Below are positions 1 to 6,574 of a stretch of DNA of 6,827 nucleotides, in pieces. Positions within the stretch are counted from its first letter, which is position 1. Each line of letters starts with the position of its first letter. The position numbers and the translations under genes were made by a program. Source of the stretch: an uncultured Clostridia bacterium (lineage in GTDB: Bacteria; Bacillota; Clostridia; Oscillospirales; CAG-272); assembly GCA_945936265.1 (NCBI GenBank), contig CAMETB010000079.1:1-6827 (forward strand), given 5' to 3'. The notes under the pieces were generated by a model, which had not been told where the DNA came from, did no database searches, and saw only the letters and a list, made by a program, of their open reading frames with translations.

Positions 1-300
1 GCATACGATATCGGCAGGCATCTTGGCAGATGGATATTCATTATCGACGCCTGTGACGATTTTAAAGACGATATAAAGAATCGTTCTTTCAACCCGATAG
101 TAAACGCATTCGGAAAAGAGATAACAAAAGATACCGTCGAAACCATGAAATGTGCCATGATACTTGAGCTTGAGGCGATGAGCAAAAGCGTCGAACTTAT
201 AGACTTTTCTTCCCACAGAGATGTTGAGAGGATAGTAAAAAACGTTACTTACGACGGCATGAAAAGCGAAACTGAAAAAATTCTTTCCGAAATGGTATGA
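1..300 (+). CDS. DUF5685-like family protein, C-terminal part (5' end outside window)
   Basis: An open frame runs from the first base to a TGA at 298-300 and gives 99 residues with no start codon visible at the edge, so this is the C-terminal part of a longer protein. It opens with an Asp-containing helix (AYDIGRHLGRWIFIIDACDD), followed by FKDD and NRSFNPIVNAFG. The combination of LGRW-I-x-x-DA-x-DD with a downstream N-P is what I recall from the DUF5685 family of Firmicutes, whose genes often sit next to a J-domain gene, as here. The function of that family is not established. The rest is a charged helical C-terminus (ILELEAMSKSVELID) with no membrane segment. The conserved Cys motifs I associate with the family N-terminus would lie outside the window. 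The family call is from memory and motif resemblance. Confidence 0.65.
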   Translation, partial: AYDIGRHLGRWIFIIDACDDFKDDIKNRSFNPIVNAFGKEITKDTVETMKCAMILELEAMSKSVELIDFSSHRDVERIVKNVTYDGMKSETEKILSEMV

Positions 301-347
301 ATTTCACACACTTTTAACACAGTTTTCTTTATTTCGTCGCATATATG

Positions 348-356
348 TGTTACAAT
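348..356 (+). promoter_or_regulatory. Extended -10 promoter for the J-domain gene
   Basis: TGTTACAAT combines a TGn extension (348-350) with TACAAT at 351-356, one mismatch from TATAAT. The -35 region about 17 bases upstream (TTTATT, 328-333) is poor, which suits an extended -10 promoter. Transcription would start near 363 and leave a leader of about 44 bases before the ATG at 407. It lies in the 106-base gap after the DUF5685-like stop, so the J gene probably has its own promoter, though read-through from upstream is possible because I see no good terminator in the gap. Confidence 0.5.
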
Positions 357-406
357 AAATCAAAAGATTAACACCGACGTTACGATTTTAATCGGAGGAC
401 AAACAA

Positions 407-991
407 ATGAAAGATCCCTACGAAGTACTCGGAATATCTCCGGGCGCAACGAACGAGGAAGTAAAAAAAGCGTACAGAGAACTTGCAAAAAAATATCACC
501 CTGATAATTATGCGGACAGCCCCGTGTCCGATCTTGCGGAAGAAAAAATGAAGGAAATAAACGAGGCGTATGACGAGATACTTCGCATAAGGGCAGGGGA
601 AACAAAAGGAAGTTCTTTCAATGCGCAGAACACTTCTTCGCACGATCCTATGTATGCGGATATAAGAGTCGCTATAAACAGAGGCGATTTCAATACCGCA
701 GAATCTTCGCTCAACAAAATAGAAAAAGAAAAAAGAGGCGCAGAATGGCATTTTCTGAAAGGCTGCGTGCTTATTCAGAGAGGATATTATTTCGACGCTG
801 TCAAACACATAGACAACGCTTGCGAAATGGATCCCGGCAATGCCGAGTATCAGGCTATGAGAGAAAATCTCCGTGCAAGATCGGGCAATTACGGAAACCC
901 TAACAATACGGGAACAGTCGGGTGCAACCTGTGCGATGTCTGCTCGTGCCTTGCCTGCATGGACTGCATGTGCGGCAGAGGCTGCTACTGA
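407..991 (+). CDS. J-domain protein with TPR-like repeats and Cys-rich C-terminal tail
   Basis: This 194-residue protein starts with a clear J domain (residues about 1-63). It has the DPYEVLGI opening, the basic helix II KKAYRELAKKYHPD with the HPD signature at 31-33 that stimulates DnaK ATPase, and helix III INEAYDEI. Residues 81-145 look like two TPR-like helical hairpins (DFNTAESSLNKIEK; YYFDAVKHIDNACEMDPGN). After a Gly/Asn-rich linker (160-170) the tail carries eight Cys at 173, 176, 179, 181, 184, 187, 189 and 193. It lacks the G/F region, CXXCXGXG zinc repeats and substrate domain of true DnaJ, so it is a specialised co-chaperone rather than dnaJ. The ATG is supported by GGAGG at 394-398, 8 bases upstream. 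The stop overlaps the next start. The tail probably binds metal or forms disulfides (inference). Confidence 0.9.
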   Translation: MKDPYEVLGISPGATNEEVKKAYRELAKKYHPDNYADSPVSDLAEEKMKEINEAYDEILRIRAGETKGSSFNAQNTSSHDPMYADIRVAINRGDFNTAESSLNKIEKEKRGAEWHFLKGCVLIQRGYYFDAVKHIDNACEMDPGNAEYQAMRENLRARSGNYGNPNNTGTVGCNLCDVCSCLACMDCMCGRGCY

Positions 992-1506
992 TGAAAAAAA
1001 CGAAATACATAGCCTTTTCGGCTATGATGGCGGCGCTCGGCACGGTTATACTTTTCCTTGGCTCCTTTATCGAGGTCATGGATTTAACTTCCGTTCTTAT
1101 AGCGTCAGTCTGTATATTTGTCTGCGGATACGAAATGGGTGCAAAGGCAATACCGGTTTACGCCGCTACCTCAATTATTGCATTTCTTATCCTGCCGTCA
1201 AAACTGGTAGCCGTCGAGTATGCGCTCTTCGGACTTTACCCCGTACTTAAAATATTTTTTGAAAAGTCGAAAAAACCGCTTTCGTGGCTTTTCAAGATAC
1301 TTTACATTATAATTTCCGTCTGCGCTGACATTCTTCTCATGTTTTTCGTGTTCATGTTGCAGGACGCCTGGTATTTTGAAGTCATGTTTTTCGTGCTCGG
1401 GATTGTGGCATTTATAATTTATGATATCGCGCTTTCACGTCTGACGCTCATTTATAAACACAATTTAAGGCACAGATTACGCATAGACAGATTTTTCGGA
1501 GAATAA
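991..1506 (+). CDS. Small polytopic membrane protein, ECF-transporter S-component-like
   Basis: This 171-residue protein is very hydrophobic, with about five or six likely membrane helices (roughly residues 7-27, 33-48, 52-68, 73-90, 98-122 and 130-149) and a basic C-terminal tail (HNLRHRLRIDR) probably on the cytoplasmic side. Its length, helix number and MKKTKYIAFSAMMAAL opening resemble small S components of ECF vitamin transporters, but no substrate motif is evident and no ECF ATPase or T component is in the window. It could equally be an uncharacterised clostridial membrane family. I chose the ATG at 991 over an upstream in-frame start at 922, because that one would put 23 non-hydrophobic residues inside the J-protein frame. 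The ATG shares one base with the J-protein TGA (TGATG), and AGAGG at 976-980 is the only nearby Shine-Dalgarno-like site, so translational coupling is likely. Confidence 0.7.
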   Translation: MKKTKYIAFSAMMAALGTVILFLGSFIEVMDLTSVLIASVCIFVCGYEMGAKAIPVYAATSIIAFLILPSKLVAVEYALFGLYPVLKIFFEKSKKPLSWLFKILYIIISVCADILLMFFVFMLQDAWYFEVMFFVLGIVAFIIYDIALSRLTLIYKHNLRHRLRIDRFFGE

Positions 1507-1532
1507 ACAATTTTTATTTGTATGATATTACA

Positions 1533-1561
1533 AAAGTCACGGCTCAAAATGTCGTGACTTT
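1533..1561 (+). terminator. Probable intrinsic terminator after the membrane protein gene
   Basis: AAAGTCACG (1533-1541) pairs perfectly with CGTGACTTT (1553-1561) across an 11-base loop, with a possible extra G-U pair at the loop base. The following tract is only moderately T-rich (TTTGTTCATTTA). It lies 26 bases past the stop at 1506 and just before the promoter of the next operon, the expected place for a terminator. The short U-tract leaves some doubt about strength. Confidence 0.6.
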
Positions 1562-1591
1562 GTTCATTTATACAATATTATATTAAAAAAG

Positions 1592-1621
1592 TTGACAAGT
1601 TATCTTTGCGTGCGCTAAAAT
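1592..1621 (+). promoter_or_regulatory. Sigma-A type promoter for the yicC-remA-gmk-rpoZ-priA-def operon
   Basis: TTGACA at 1592-1597 matches the -35 consensus exactly. TAAAAT at 1616-1621 matches the -10 consensus at five of six positions, with an 18-base spacer. An AT-rich stretch precedes it (TATTATATTAAAAAA), which could act as an UP element. Transcription would start near 1628, about 26 bases before the yicC ATG. It is the only near-consensus promoter I see between here and the end of the window, so it probably drives the whole housekeeping operon. Confidence 0.75.
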
Positions 1622-1640
1622 ATTTATATAATATAAACCA

Positions 1641-1645
1641 AGGAG
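1641..1645 (+). promoter_or_regulatory. Ribosome binding site fixing the yicC start
   Basis: AGGAG lies 8 bases before the ATG at 1654. It rules out an in-frame TTG at 1606, which sits upstream of the promoter -10 element and would add 16 residues with no family counterpart. Confidence 0.8.
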
Positions 1646-1653
1646 TATTGAGG

Positions 1654-2541
1654 ATGTTCAGAAGTATGACCTCGTTTGCAAGAGCGAGGGGAACAGTCGG
1701 CGGCAAGGATATCACCGTCGAGATAAAATCGGTAAACAACAGATTTTTTGATTGCAGCGTCAGAATATCGAGGCTTTACACTTTTCTTGAGGATAAGATA
1801 AGACAGTATCTTCAGTCAAGAGGTATTGTAAGGGGAAAGATAGACGTATCTGTAAACGTGGATATGCTTGAGCAGGAGGGGGTTGAGATATGCCTTGACA
1901 CTGCATACACGAAATCATACCTTGACGCACTTTACAAGCTGCGCGACACGTTTGAGCTGAAAGACGATATCTCTGTTATGCGCGTTGCCGCAAACAAGGA
2001 TATTTTCTCACTGCGAAAGCCCGAGGACGATCTTGAAAAGGACTGGAACGATATAAAAGAAATTCTTGACGAGGCTATACCGCAGTTTATAAAAAGGCGT
2101 GAGATCGAGGGAGAAAATCTCTATCGTAATATATGCGAAAAGATAGAAAATATAAAGGGTTATGTAGCGGAAATATCGGAAAATTCCGATGATGATATAA
2201 ACGGATACGCAAAAAAACTTGAGGACAGGATAGTAAAATTCTTAAACGACAACTCGGTAAATATAGATGAGCAGAGGATACTTACCGAGGTTGCGATATT
2301 TGCCGATAAGGTCGCAATAGACGAGGAACTTGTCCGTCTGTCAAGCCATTTCGACGCGTTTTACGAGATAGCGGAGTCAGGCGAGCCTGCCGGAAGGAAG
2401 CTCGATTTTCTCGTTCAGGAGATGAACAGAGAGATAAACACGATAGGCTCAAAGGCTTCAAACGCCGATACTGCGCATCTTGTGGTGAATGTCAAGAACG
2501 AACTTGAAAAAATCATGGAGCATATACAGAACATAGAGTGA
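1654..2541 (+). CDS. yicC: YicC/YloC family endoribonuclease
   Basis: The 295-residue product matches the usual length of about 290 and begins with the family signature MFRSMTSFARARG (family: S-M-T-G-F/Y), followed by the EIKSVNNRFFD segment (E-x-K-S-V-N-x-R), seen throughout the family. Residues 149-156 (REIEGENL) and DEQR at 205-208, with GRKLDFLVQEMNREINTIGSK from 247, form the conserved acidic C-terminal domain. Members are cytoplasmic ribonucleases. E. coli YicC has been linked to sRNA RyhB decay with PNPase, and B. subtilis YloC is the Gram-positive homologue. It is the first gene of the operon, 4 bases before remA, an arrangement kept in B. subtilis. A role in RNA turnover here is taken from the family, not shown by this sequence. 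Confidence 0.95.
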   Translation: MFRSMTSFARARGTVGGKDITVEIKSVNNRFFDCSVRISRLYTFLEDKIRQYLQSRGIVRGKIDVSVNVDMLEQEGVEICLDTAYTKSYLDALYKLRDTFELKDDISVMRVAANKDIFSLRKPEDDLEKDWNDIKEILDEAIPQFIKRREIEGENLYRNICEKIENIKGYVAEISENSDDDINGYAKKLEDRIVKFLNDNSVNIDEQRILTEVAIFADKVAIDEELVRLSSHFDAFYEIAESGEPAGRKLDFLVQEMNREINTIGSKASNADTAHLVVNVKNELEKIMEHIQNIE

Positions 2542-2545
2542 GAGG

Positions 2546-2809
2546 ATGAAATTTATAAACATAGGATTCAACAATATAATTCTCGACAGCCGCATAGTAG
2601 CAATAGTATCTCCCGAATCTGCACCTGCAAAAAGAACGGTTGCCGAGGCAAAGGAAAGTGCAAGGCTTATAGACTGCACAAGCGGCAGACGGACAAAAAG
2701 CGTTATAATAACCGACTCCGATCACGTTATTTTGTCTGCTCTTACCACGGACGCAATAAGCGAGAGATTAAACGGAACGCCGACCGTCGATAATGGAGAG
2801 GAAAAATGA
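2546..2809 (+). CDS. remA: RemA/DUF370 family DNA-binding regulator
   Basis: The 87-residue protein has the complete RemA pattern: FINIGFNNII near the N-terminus, IVSPESAPAKR at 20-30, LIDCTSGRRTKSVII and DSDHVILSAL. In B. subtilis, RemA is a ring-forming DNA-binding protein that activates biofilm matrix operons and osmoprotection genes. Arg18 and Pro29, important there, correspond to Arg16 and Pro27 here (alignment by eye from memory). Few Clostridia carry the Bacillus matrix operon, so the targets in this organism are unknown. The start is 4 bases after the yicC stop with only a loose GTGAGAGG Shine-Dalgarno, suggesting coupling to yicC translation. The stop TGA (2807-2809) overlaps the gmk ATG as ATGA. 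Confidence 0.95.
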   Translation: MKFINIGFNNIILDSRIVAIVSPESAPAKRTVAEAKESARLIDCTSGRRTKSVIITDSDHVILSALTTDAISERLNGTPTVDNGEEK

Positions 2810-3411
2810 AAAAAGGATTGCTTTTTATTATTTCAGGTCCGGCAGGGAGCGGCAAGGGCACCGTGGTAAACAGTCTTATTGGGAATCACCCCGAATTATC
2901 GCTTTCCGTGTCGGCAACGACCAGGGCACCGAGGGCAGGCGAGATAAACGGCGTTCATTACCACTTTATCTCCAAAGATGAGTTTGAAAAGCTTATCGAA
3001 AAGGGCGAGGTGCTTGAACACACCACCTACTGCGGAAATTATTACGGAACTCTTAAAAGAGAGGTTCTGAAAGCAAATAAAGCAGGGCGCGACATTATAC
3101 TCGAAATAGAGGTTGACGGCGCTATGCAGGTAAAGAAAAAGGTGCGCGGGGCGGTTACGATTATGCTTACTCCGCCCGACGCAGACAGCCTTGAAAAACG
3201 GTTGCGCGGGCGCGGCACGGAAACGGACGACGTCATAAAATGGCGCCTTAACCGTGCAAAAGAGGAAATAAAACTCATCGAAAATTACGACTATTCGGTA
3301 GTCAACAACGACGGTGAGGCAGATAAATGTGCGGAACTTATTTACGATATAATAAAAGCCGAGCATCAGAAAACAAAATACACAAAAACAATAGCCGAAA
3401 AATTTATTTAA
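2806..3411 (+). CDS. gmk: Guanylate kinase
   Basis: This enzyme phosphorylates GMP to GDP with ATP in the cytoplasm, an essential step to GTP and dGTP. The 201-residue length is typical. The P-loop is GPAGSGKGT at 11-19 (more usual GPSGVGKGT, a mild change that keeps the Lys and Thr). The GMP-binding domain shows SVSATTRAPRAGEINGVHYH at 34-53 and YYGT at 79-82. ILEIEVDGAMQVK at 98-110 matches the family LEIDVQGA segment. The lid is rich in Arg (RLRGRGTETDDVIKWRL, 132-148), and YDYSVVNND at 161-169 closes the core. Translation starts at the ATG overlapping the remA stop, with GGAGAGG at 2795-2801 inside remA as the ribosome site. Confidence 0.98.
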   Translation: MKKGLLFIISGPAGSGKGTVVNSLIGNHPELSLSVSATTRAPRAGEINGVHYHFISKDEFEKLIEKGEVLEHTTYCGNYYGTLKREVLKANKAGRDIILEIEVDGAMQVKKKVRGAVTIMLTPPDADSLEKRLRGRGTETDDVIKWRLNRAKEEIKLIENYDYSVVNNDGEADKCAELIYDIIKAEHQKTKYTKTIAEKFI

Positions 3412-3436
3412 CATATACAGAAATAAGGAGTTTATT

Positions 3437-3979
3437 ATGCTTTATCCATCAATTCAGGAATTATTGAAGGCAACGGAAAAAGACGGGAAAGTGCGTCTCA
3501 ATAAATATTCGCTTGTTATGGCTACCGCCAAGTGCGCAAGAATGATAACCAACGAGTATTTAAGAGAACGTCAGATAGCCGAGAGAATGATAGCCAATAA
3601 GGAAACCGACCGTGATCTTGCGTCACTCATAAAGAAAGAATACAGAGACGAAAAGGCTGTAAAAAACGCCGTATGGGATCTCAAAAACGGCGAGTTTGAG
3701 GTATTTCTTCCGGGTGAGGAAGGATATGAGGATTCCACGGTTGTCGTAGAACAGATACCGGAACTTCCAAAAGAGCCGGAAAGAACGGAGAAAAATCCTT
3801 TCAGGAGCGAAAAGATCGACGAGGACGAGGTTCTCGACGACGGAGCGGATGAAGATCTCAATGAGCTTGATGATGAGACGGAAGAAGACGAGTTTGACAG
3901 TAAGGAACTTATGGGTGCGCACGAGGTATTCGATGACGACAGCGGATACAGTGTTGACGGAGACGGTGAAGACAAATAA
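3437..3979 (+). CDS. rpoZ: RNA polymerase omega subunit with long acidic C-terminal extension
   Basis: Residues 1-89 are an omega subunit: MLYPSIQELL at the start, then KYSLVMATAKCARMI at 23-37, the conserved segment that clamps the beta' C-terminus and helps RNA polymerase assemble. Firmicute omega is usually about 65-90 residues, while this one has 180. The extra part is Pro/Glu-rich at first (EQIPELPKEPERTEKNPF), then extremely acidic: about 27 of the 54 residues from 127 to 180 are Asp or Glu and only two are Lys. It looks disordered. AAGGAG at 3425-3430 sits 6 bases before the ATG. The gene follows gmk by 25 bases, the usual order. The omega call is secure, while the role of the tail is unknown. 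No frameshift is needed to explain it. Confidence 0.92.
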   Translation: MLYPSIQELLKATEKDGKVRLNKYSLVMATAKCARMITNEYLRERQIAERMIANKETDRDLASLIKKEYRDEKAVKNAVWDLKNGEFEVFLPGEEGYEDSTVVVEQIPELPKEPERTEKNPFRSEKIDEDEVLDDGADEDLNELDDETEEDEFDSKELMGAHEVFDDDSGYSVDGDGEDK

Positions 3980-4049
3980 CCGAGGCGCCTGGCTTTCATA
4001 AATAAAGTCGGCAACATTTTGAAATCAACAATTTCCCATCTGTATGAAC

Positions 4050-4055
4050 AGGAGG
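4050..4055 (+). promoter_or_regulatory. Ribosome binding site fixing the priA start
   Basis: A full AGGAGG lies 8 bases before the ATG at 4064. This favours that start over an in-frame TTG at 4019, which would add 15 residues with no PriA counterpart and has no ribosome site. Confidence 0.85.
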
Positions 4056-4063
4056 ATTTATAT

Positions 4064-6562
4064 ATGAGCATATGCGCAAAAGTTCATATACTTGATGTGC
4101 CGTATCATGCAGACTGTGAATATACCTACTTTGTTCCGATTAATATGAGAAACGAAGTGTCCGATGGCGCGGTGGTTACCGTGCCGTTTGGCAATGCAAA
4201 CAGGCGTAAAAGCGCAATAGTCGTATCTTTATGCGATGAAAAAACGGAGATGTGGCAAAATATAAAGCCCATCATTTCCGTTATGTCCGGATATCTGAAA
4301 CTCAATTCCGAACTTTTGTCGCTCTGCGCCTTTATGAAGGAGCAGACGCTTTGCACATTCGGCGAAGCAGTTCGTTGCATTTTGCCGTCTGCGATAATAT
4401 CAAAAACGAGGGAGTATTTAACGGCAAACTGCGAGAAAGAGAGCAGCGTTCCGGATGAAATGTCCGAAATTTACGGATATATAAAAAAATACCCCGATAC
4501 AGAAACATCAAAATTAAAAAAGAAATTCAAGGACTGCGACGCAGCGCTTTCATGGCTTTTCAGAAACAAATATATATCCAAGCGCACCGAGATAGTCGAG
4601 GACGATAAAAACAAGTATCGTAATATAATATCACTTGCAGTTGACAAAGATACTGCGATGTCGGCTTGTGAGTCAAGAAATCCTTTCGGCATAAGGAGCG
4701 AAAAACAGAAGAATATAATAAGGCTCCTTTGCGAATATGAATCACTCTCCGATAAAGAAATATACGAGCAGACACTGACTTCGAAGGCTCAGCTTGATCC
4801 GCTTATTGAAAAGGGAATAATAAAGTCGGAAAAAGTTGAAATATACAGAAATCCCTATGAGAACAGAGCGGTAAAAAGCAAAGAGCAGACAGTGCTTTCG
4901 GAAATTCAGGAGAAGGCGTTTGATAAGTTAAAAACTCTTTACAAAGACAAGGAACCGAGGGCGGCTCTCCTTTACGGAGTGACCGGCAGCGGTAAAACCA
5001 GCGTTATAAAAAAGATGATAGACGAGGTTATCTCGGACGGCAAGGGAGTTATAATTCTCGTGCCGGAAATATCGTTGACTCCGCAGACTGTATCTATATT
5101 CTGCGGCTTTTACGGCGACAGGGTGGCTATAATACATTCGGCGCTGTCCGCAGGGGAGAGATTTGACACATACAAAAAAATATTCGACGGCAAGGCTGAT
5201 ATCGTAATAGGAACACGCTCGGCAGTTTTTGCACCTCTTAAAAATATCGGCATGATAGTTATAGACGAGGAGCAGGAACATACTTATAAATCCGATACAG
5301 ATCCTAAATATCTCGCTCACGATATAGCGAGATACAGATGTGCAAAATCAGGCGGACTCATGCTTCTCGCCTCCGCAACACCGTCTTTTAACTCTTACTA
5401 TAAAGCGATGAGCGGCACATATTCACTTGTGAAACTGACAGAGAGATACGGAGGGGCAACATTGCCCGATGTCATAATAACGGATATGCGAAAAGAGAGA
5501 GTTGGCGGCAACGTGTCCGCTTTCGGAGGCAAGCTCATATCTCTTATGTCGGATGCAAAGCAAAAGGGCAAACAGGCAATATTGTTTCTTAACAGGCGTG
5601 GATATTTTGCTTCCGTCGGTTGTCAGAGTTGCGGAAAGCCAATACAGTGTCCACATTGTTCGGTAGCTATGACCTATCATTCGTTCGGCAAAATCAAGGA
5701 AGAAATAACAGCGGAAAATGCAATGGCAATACTCTCAAAAAACGGAGTTTTAAGGTGTCACTATTGCGGATATCAGACACGCCTGCCCGAAAAATGTCCC
5801 GATTGCGGTGAGAAAACCTTTAATTACATAGGATTCGGCACACAAAAGGCACAAGAGGAACTTACCGAACTTTTTCCAGATATATCAACTCTGCGTCTTG
5901 ATGCAGACACAACCTCGTCAAAGTTTTCATACGAGAAAATACTCGGCTCATTCAGGGATGGCGAGGCGGATGTTCTGATAGGAACGCAAATGGTTACAAA
6001 AGGGCACGATTTTCCCTCGGTTACACTTGTAGGCGTAATGCTTGCCGATACAATGCTTTACACGAGCGACTATCGCTCGGCGGAGCGCACTTTTTCAATG
6101 CTCACACAGGTGGTAGGCAGAGCAGGCAGGGCGAAGGATAAAGGCGTTGCCGTTATACAAACCAATGCTCCGAACGAAAAAACGATATTATTTGCGGCAA
6201 AGCAGGACTATGAGTCATTCTATCAAAATGAGATACAAATAAGAAAAGCATACACATTCCCGCCTTTTTGCGATATTGCGCTTTTTGCACTGTCTTCCGA
6301 AGATGAGGGATTGCTTAACAAAAGCGCAGATCAATTACTTGAAAAACTGCGGGGTAAAATAACAAATGACATACCGGTTATCGTATATGGACCCTTTGAG
6401 GCTCCGATATACAAGGCACAGGGCAGATACCGCAAGAGAATACTTATAAAATGCAGACTTAACAGGCAGATACGGAAGATTTTTTCCGATATATATTCGG
6501 AATTTACGAAGTTGTCGGGCAGGGTGCGCCTCTCCGTCGATTTCAACCCGTCAAGCCTTTGA
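4064..6562 (+). CDS. priA: Replication restart helicase PriA (primosomal protein N')
   Basis: PriA recognises stalled forks and D-loops and reloads the replicative helicase. The 832-residue protein is slightly longer than the roughly 800 of B. subtilis. The N-terminal 3'-end-binding domain includes YFVP and VVTVPFG, followed by a poorly conserved winged-helix region. The helicase core shows Walker A GVTGSGKT at 305-312, LVPEISLTPQ from 332, GTRSAVFAP at 383-391, Walker B DEEQEH at 401-406, SATPS at 437-441, GTQMVTKGHDFP at 640-651 and VGRAGR at 684-689. Eight zinc-binding Cys are present at 520, 523, 529, 532, 565, 568, 578 and 581, with an unusually long stretch between the second and third pairs. 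No catalytic residue seems lost. It lies 84 bases after rpoZ and 12 before def; the coaBC gene often found in between is absent. Confidence 0.97.
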   Translation: MSICAKVHILDVPYHADCEYTYFVPINMRNEVSDGAVVTVPFGNANRRKSAIVVSLCDEKTEMWQNIKPIISVMSGYLKLNSELLSLCAFMKEQTLCTFGEAVRCILPSAIISKTREYLTANCEKESSVPDEMSEIYGYIKKYPDTETSKLKKKFKDCDAALSWLFRNKYISKRTEIVEDDKNKYRNIISLAVDKDTAMSACESRNPFGIRSEKQKNIIRLLCEYESLSDKEIYEQTLTSKAQLDPLIEKGIIKSEKVEIYRNPYENRAVKSKEQTVLSEIQEKAFDKLKTLYKDKEPRAALLYGVTGSGKTSVIKKMIDEVISDGKGVIILVPEISLTPQTVSIFCGFYGDRVAIIHSALSAGERFDTYKKIFDGKADIVIGTRSAVFAPLKNIGMIVIDEEQEHTYKSDTDPKYLAHDIARYRCAKSGGLMLLASATPSFNSYYKAMSGTYSLVKLTERYGGATLPDVIITDMRKERVGGNVSAFGGKLISLMSDAKQKGKQAILFLNRRGYFASVGCQSCGKPIQCPHCSVAMTYHSFGKIKEEITAENAMAILSKNGVLRCHYCGYQTRLPEKCPDCGEKTFNYIGFGTQKAQEELTELFPDISTLRLDADTTSSKFSYEKILGSFRDGEADVLIGTQMVTKGHDFPSVTLVGVMLADTMLYTSDYRSAERTFSMLTQVVGRAGRAKDKGVAVIQTNAPNEKTILFAAKQDYESFYQNEIQIRKAYTFPPFCDIALFALSSEDEGLLNKSADQLLEKLRGKITNDIPVIVYGPFEAPIYKAQGRYRKRILIKCRLNRQIRKIFSDIYSEFTKLSGRVRLSVDFNPSSL

Positions 6563-6574
6563 TACGGAGGATAT

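Noticed and set aside
383..394. CGAT-TTTA-ATCG hairpin touching the J-gene ribosome site
   Set aside because: Only four base pairs, too weak to regulate translation on its own.
922..990. Upstream in-frame start that would extend the membrane protein by 23 residues
   Set aside because: It would overlap the Cys-tail codons of the J protein, adds a non-hydrophobic Cys/His/Arg-rich stretch and has no ribosome site. The TGATG-coupled ATG is more plausible.
2896..3414. 172-codon antisense open frame opposite gmk
   Set aside because: gmk is certain from its motifs. The antisense product is a Phe/Cys-rich translation with no recognisable domain.
3983..3990. AGGCGCCT palindrome after rpoZ
   Set aside because: An eight-base palindrome with no loop or T-tract is expected by chance and does not form a terminator.
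3571..4071. 166-codon antisense open frame, rich in Ser, opposite rpoZ
   Set aside because: It is the mirror of the GAT/GAC/GAG/GAA-rich acidic tail of rpoZ, which reads as Ser-rich on the other strand. It has no family resemblance and runs against the operon.
4928..5320. 130-codon antisense open frame opposite priA
   Set aside because: It overlaps the certain helicase motifs of priA and has no start context or domain of its own.
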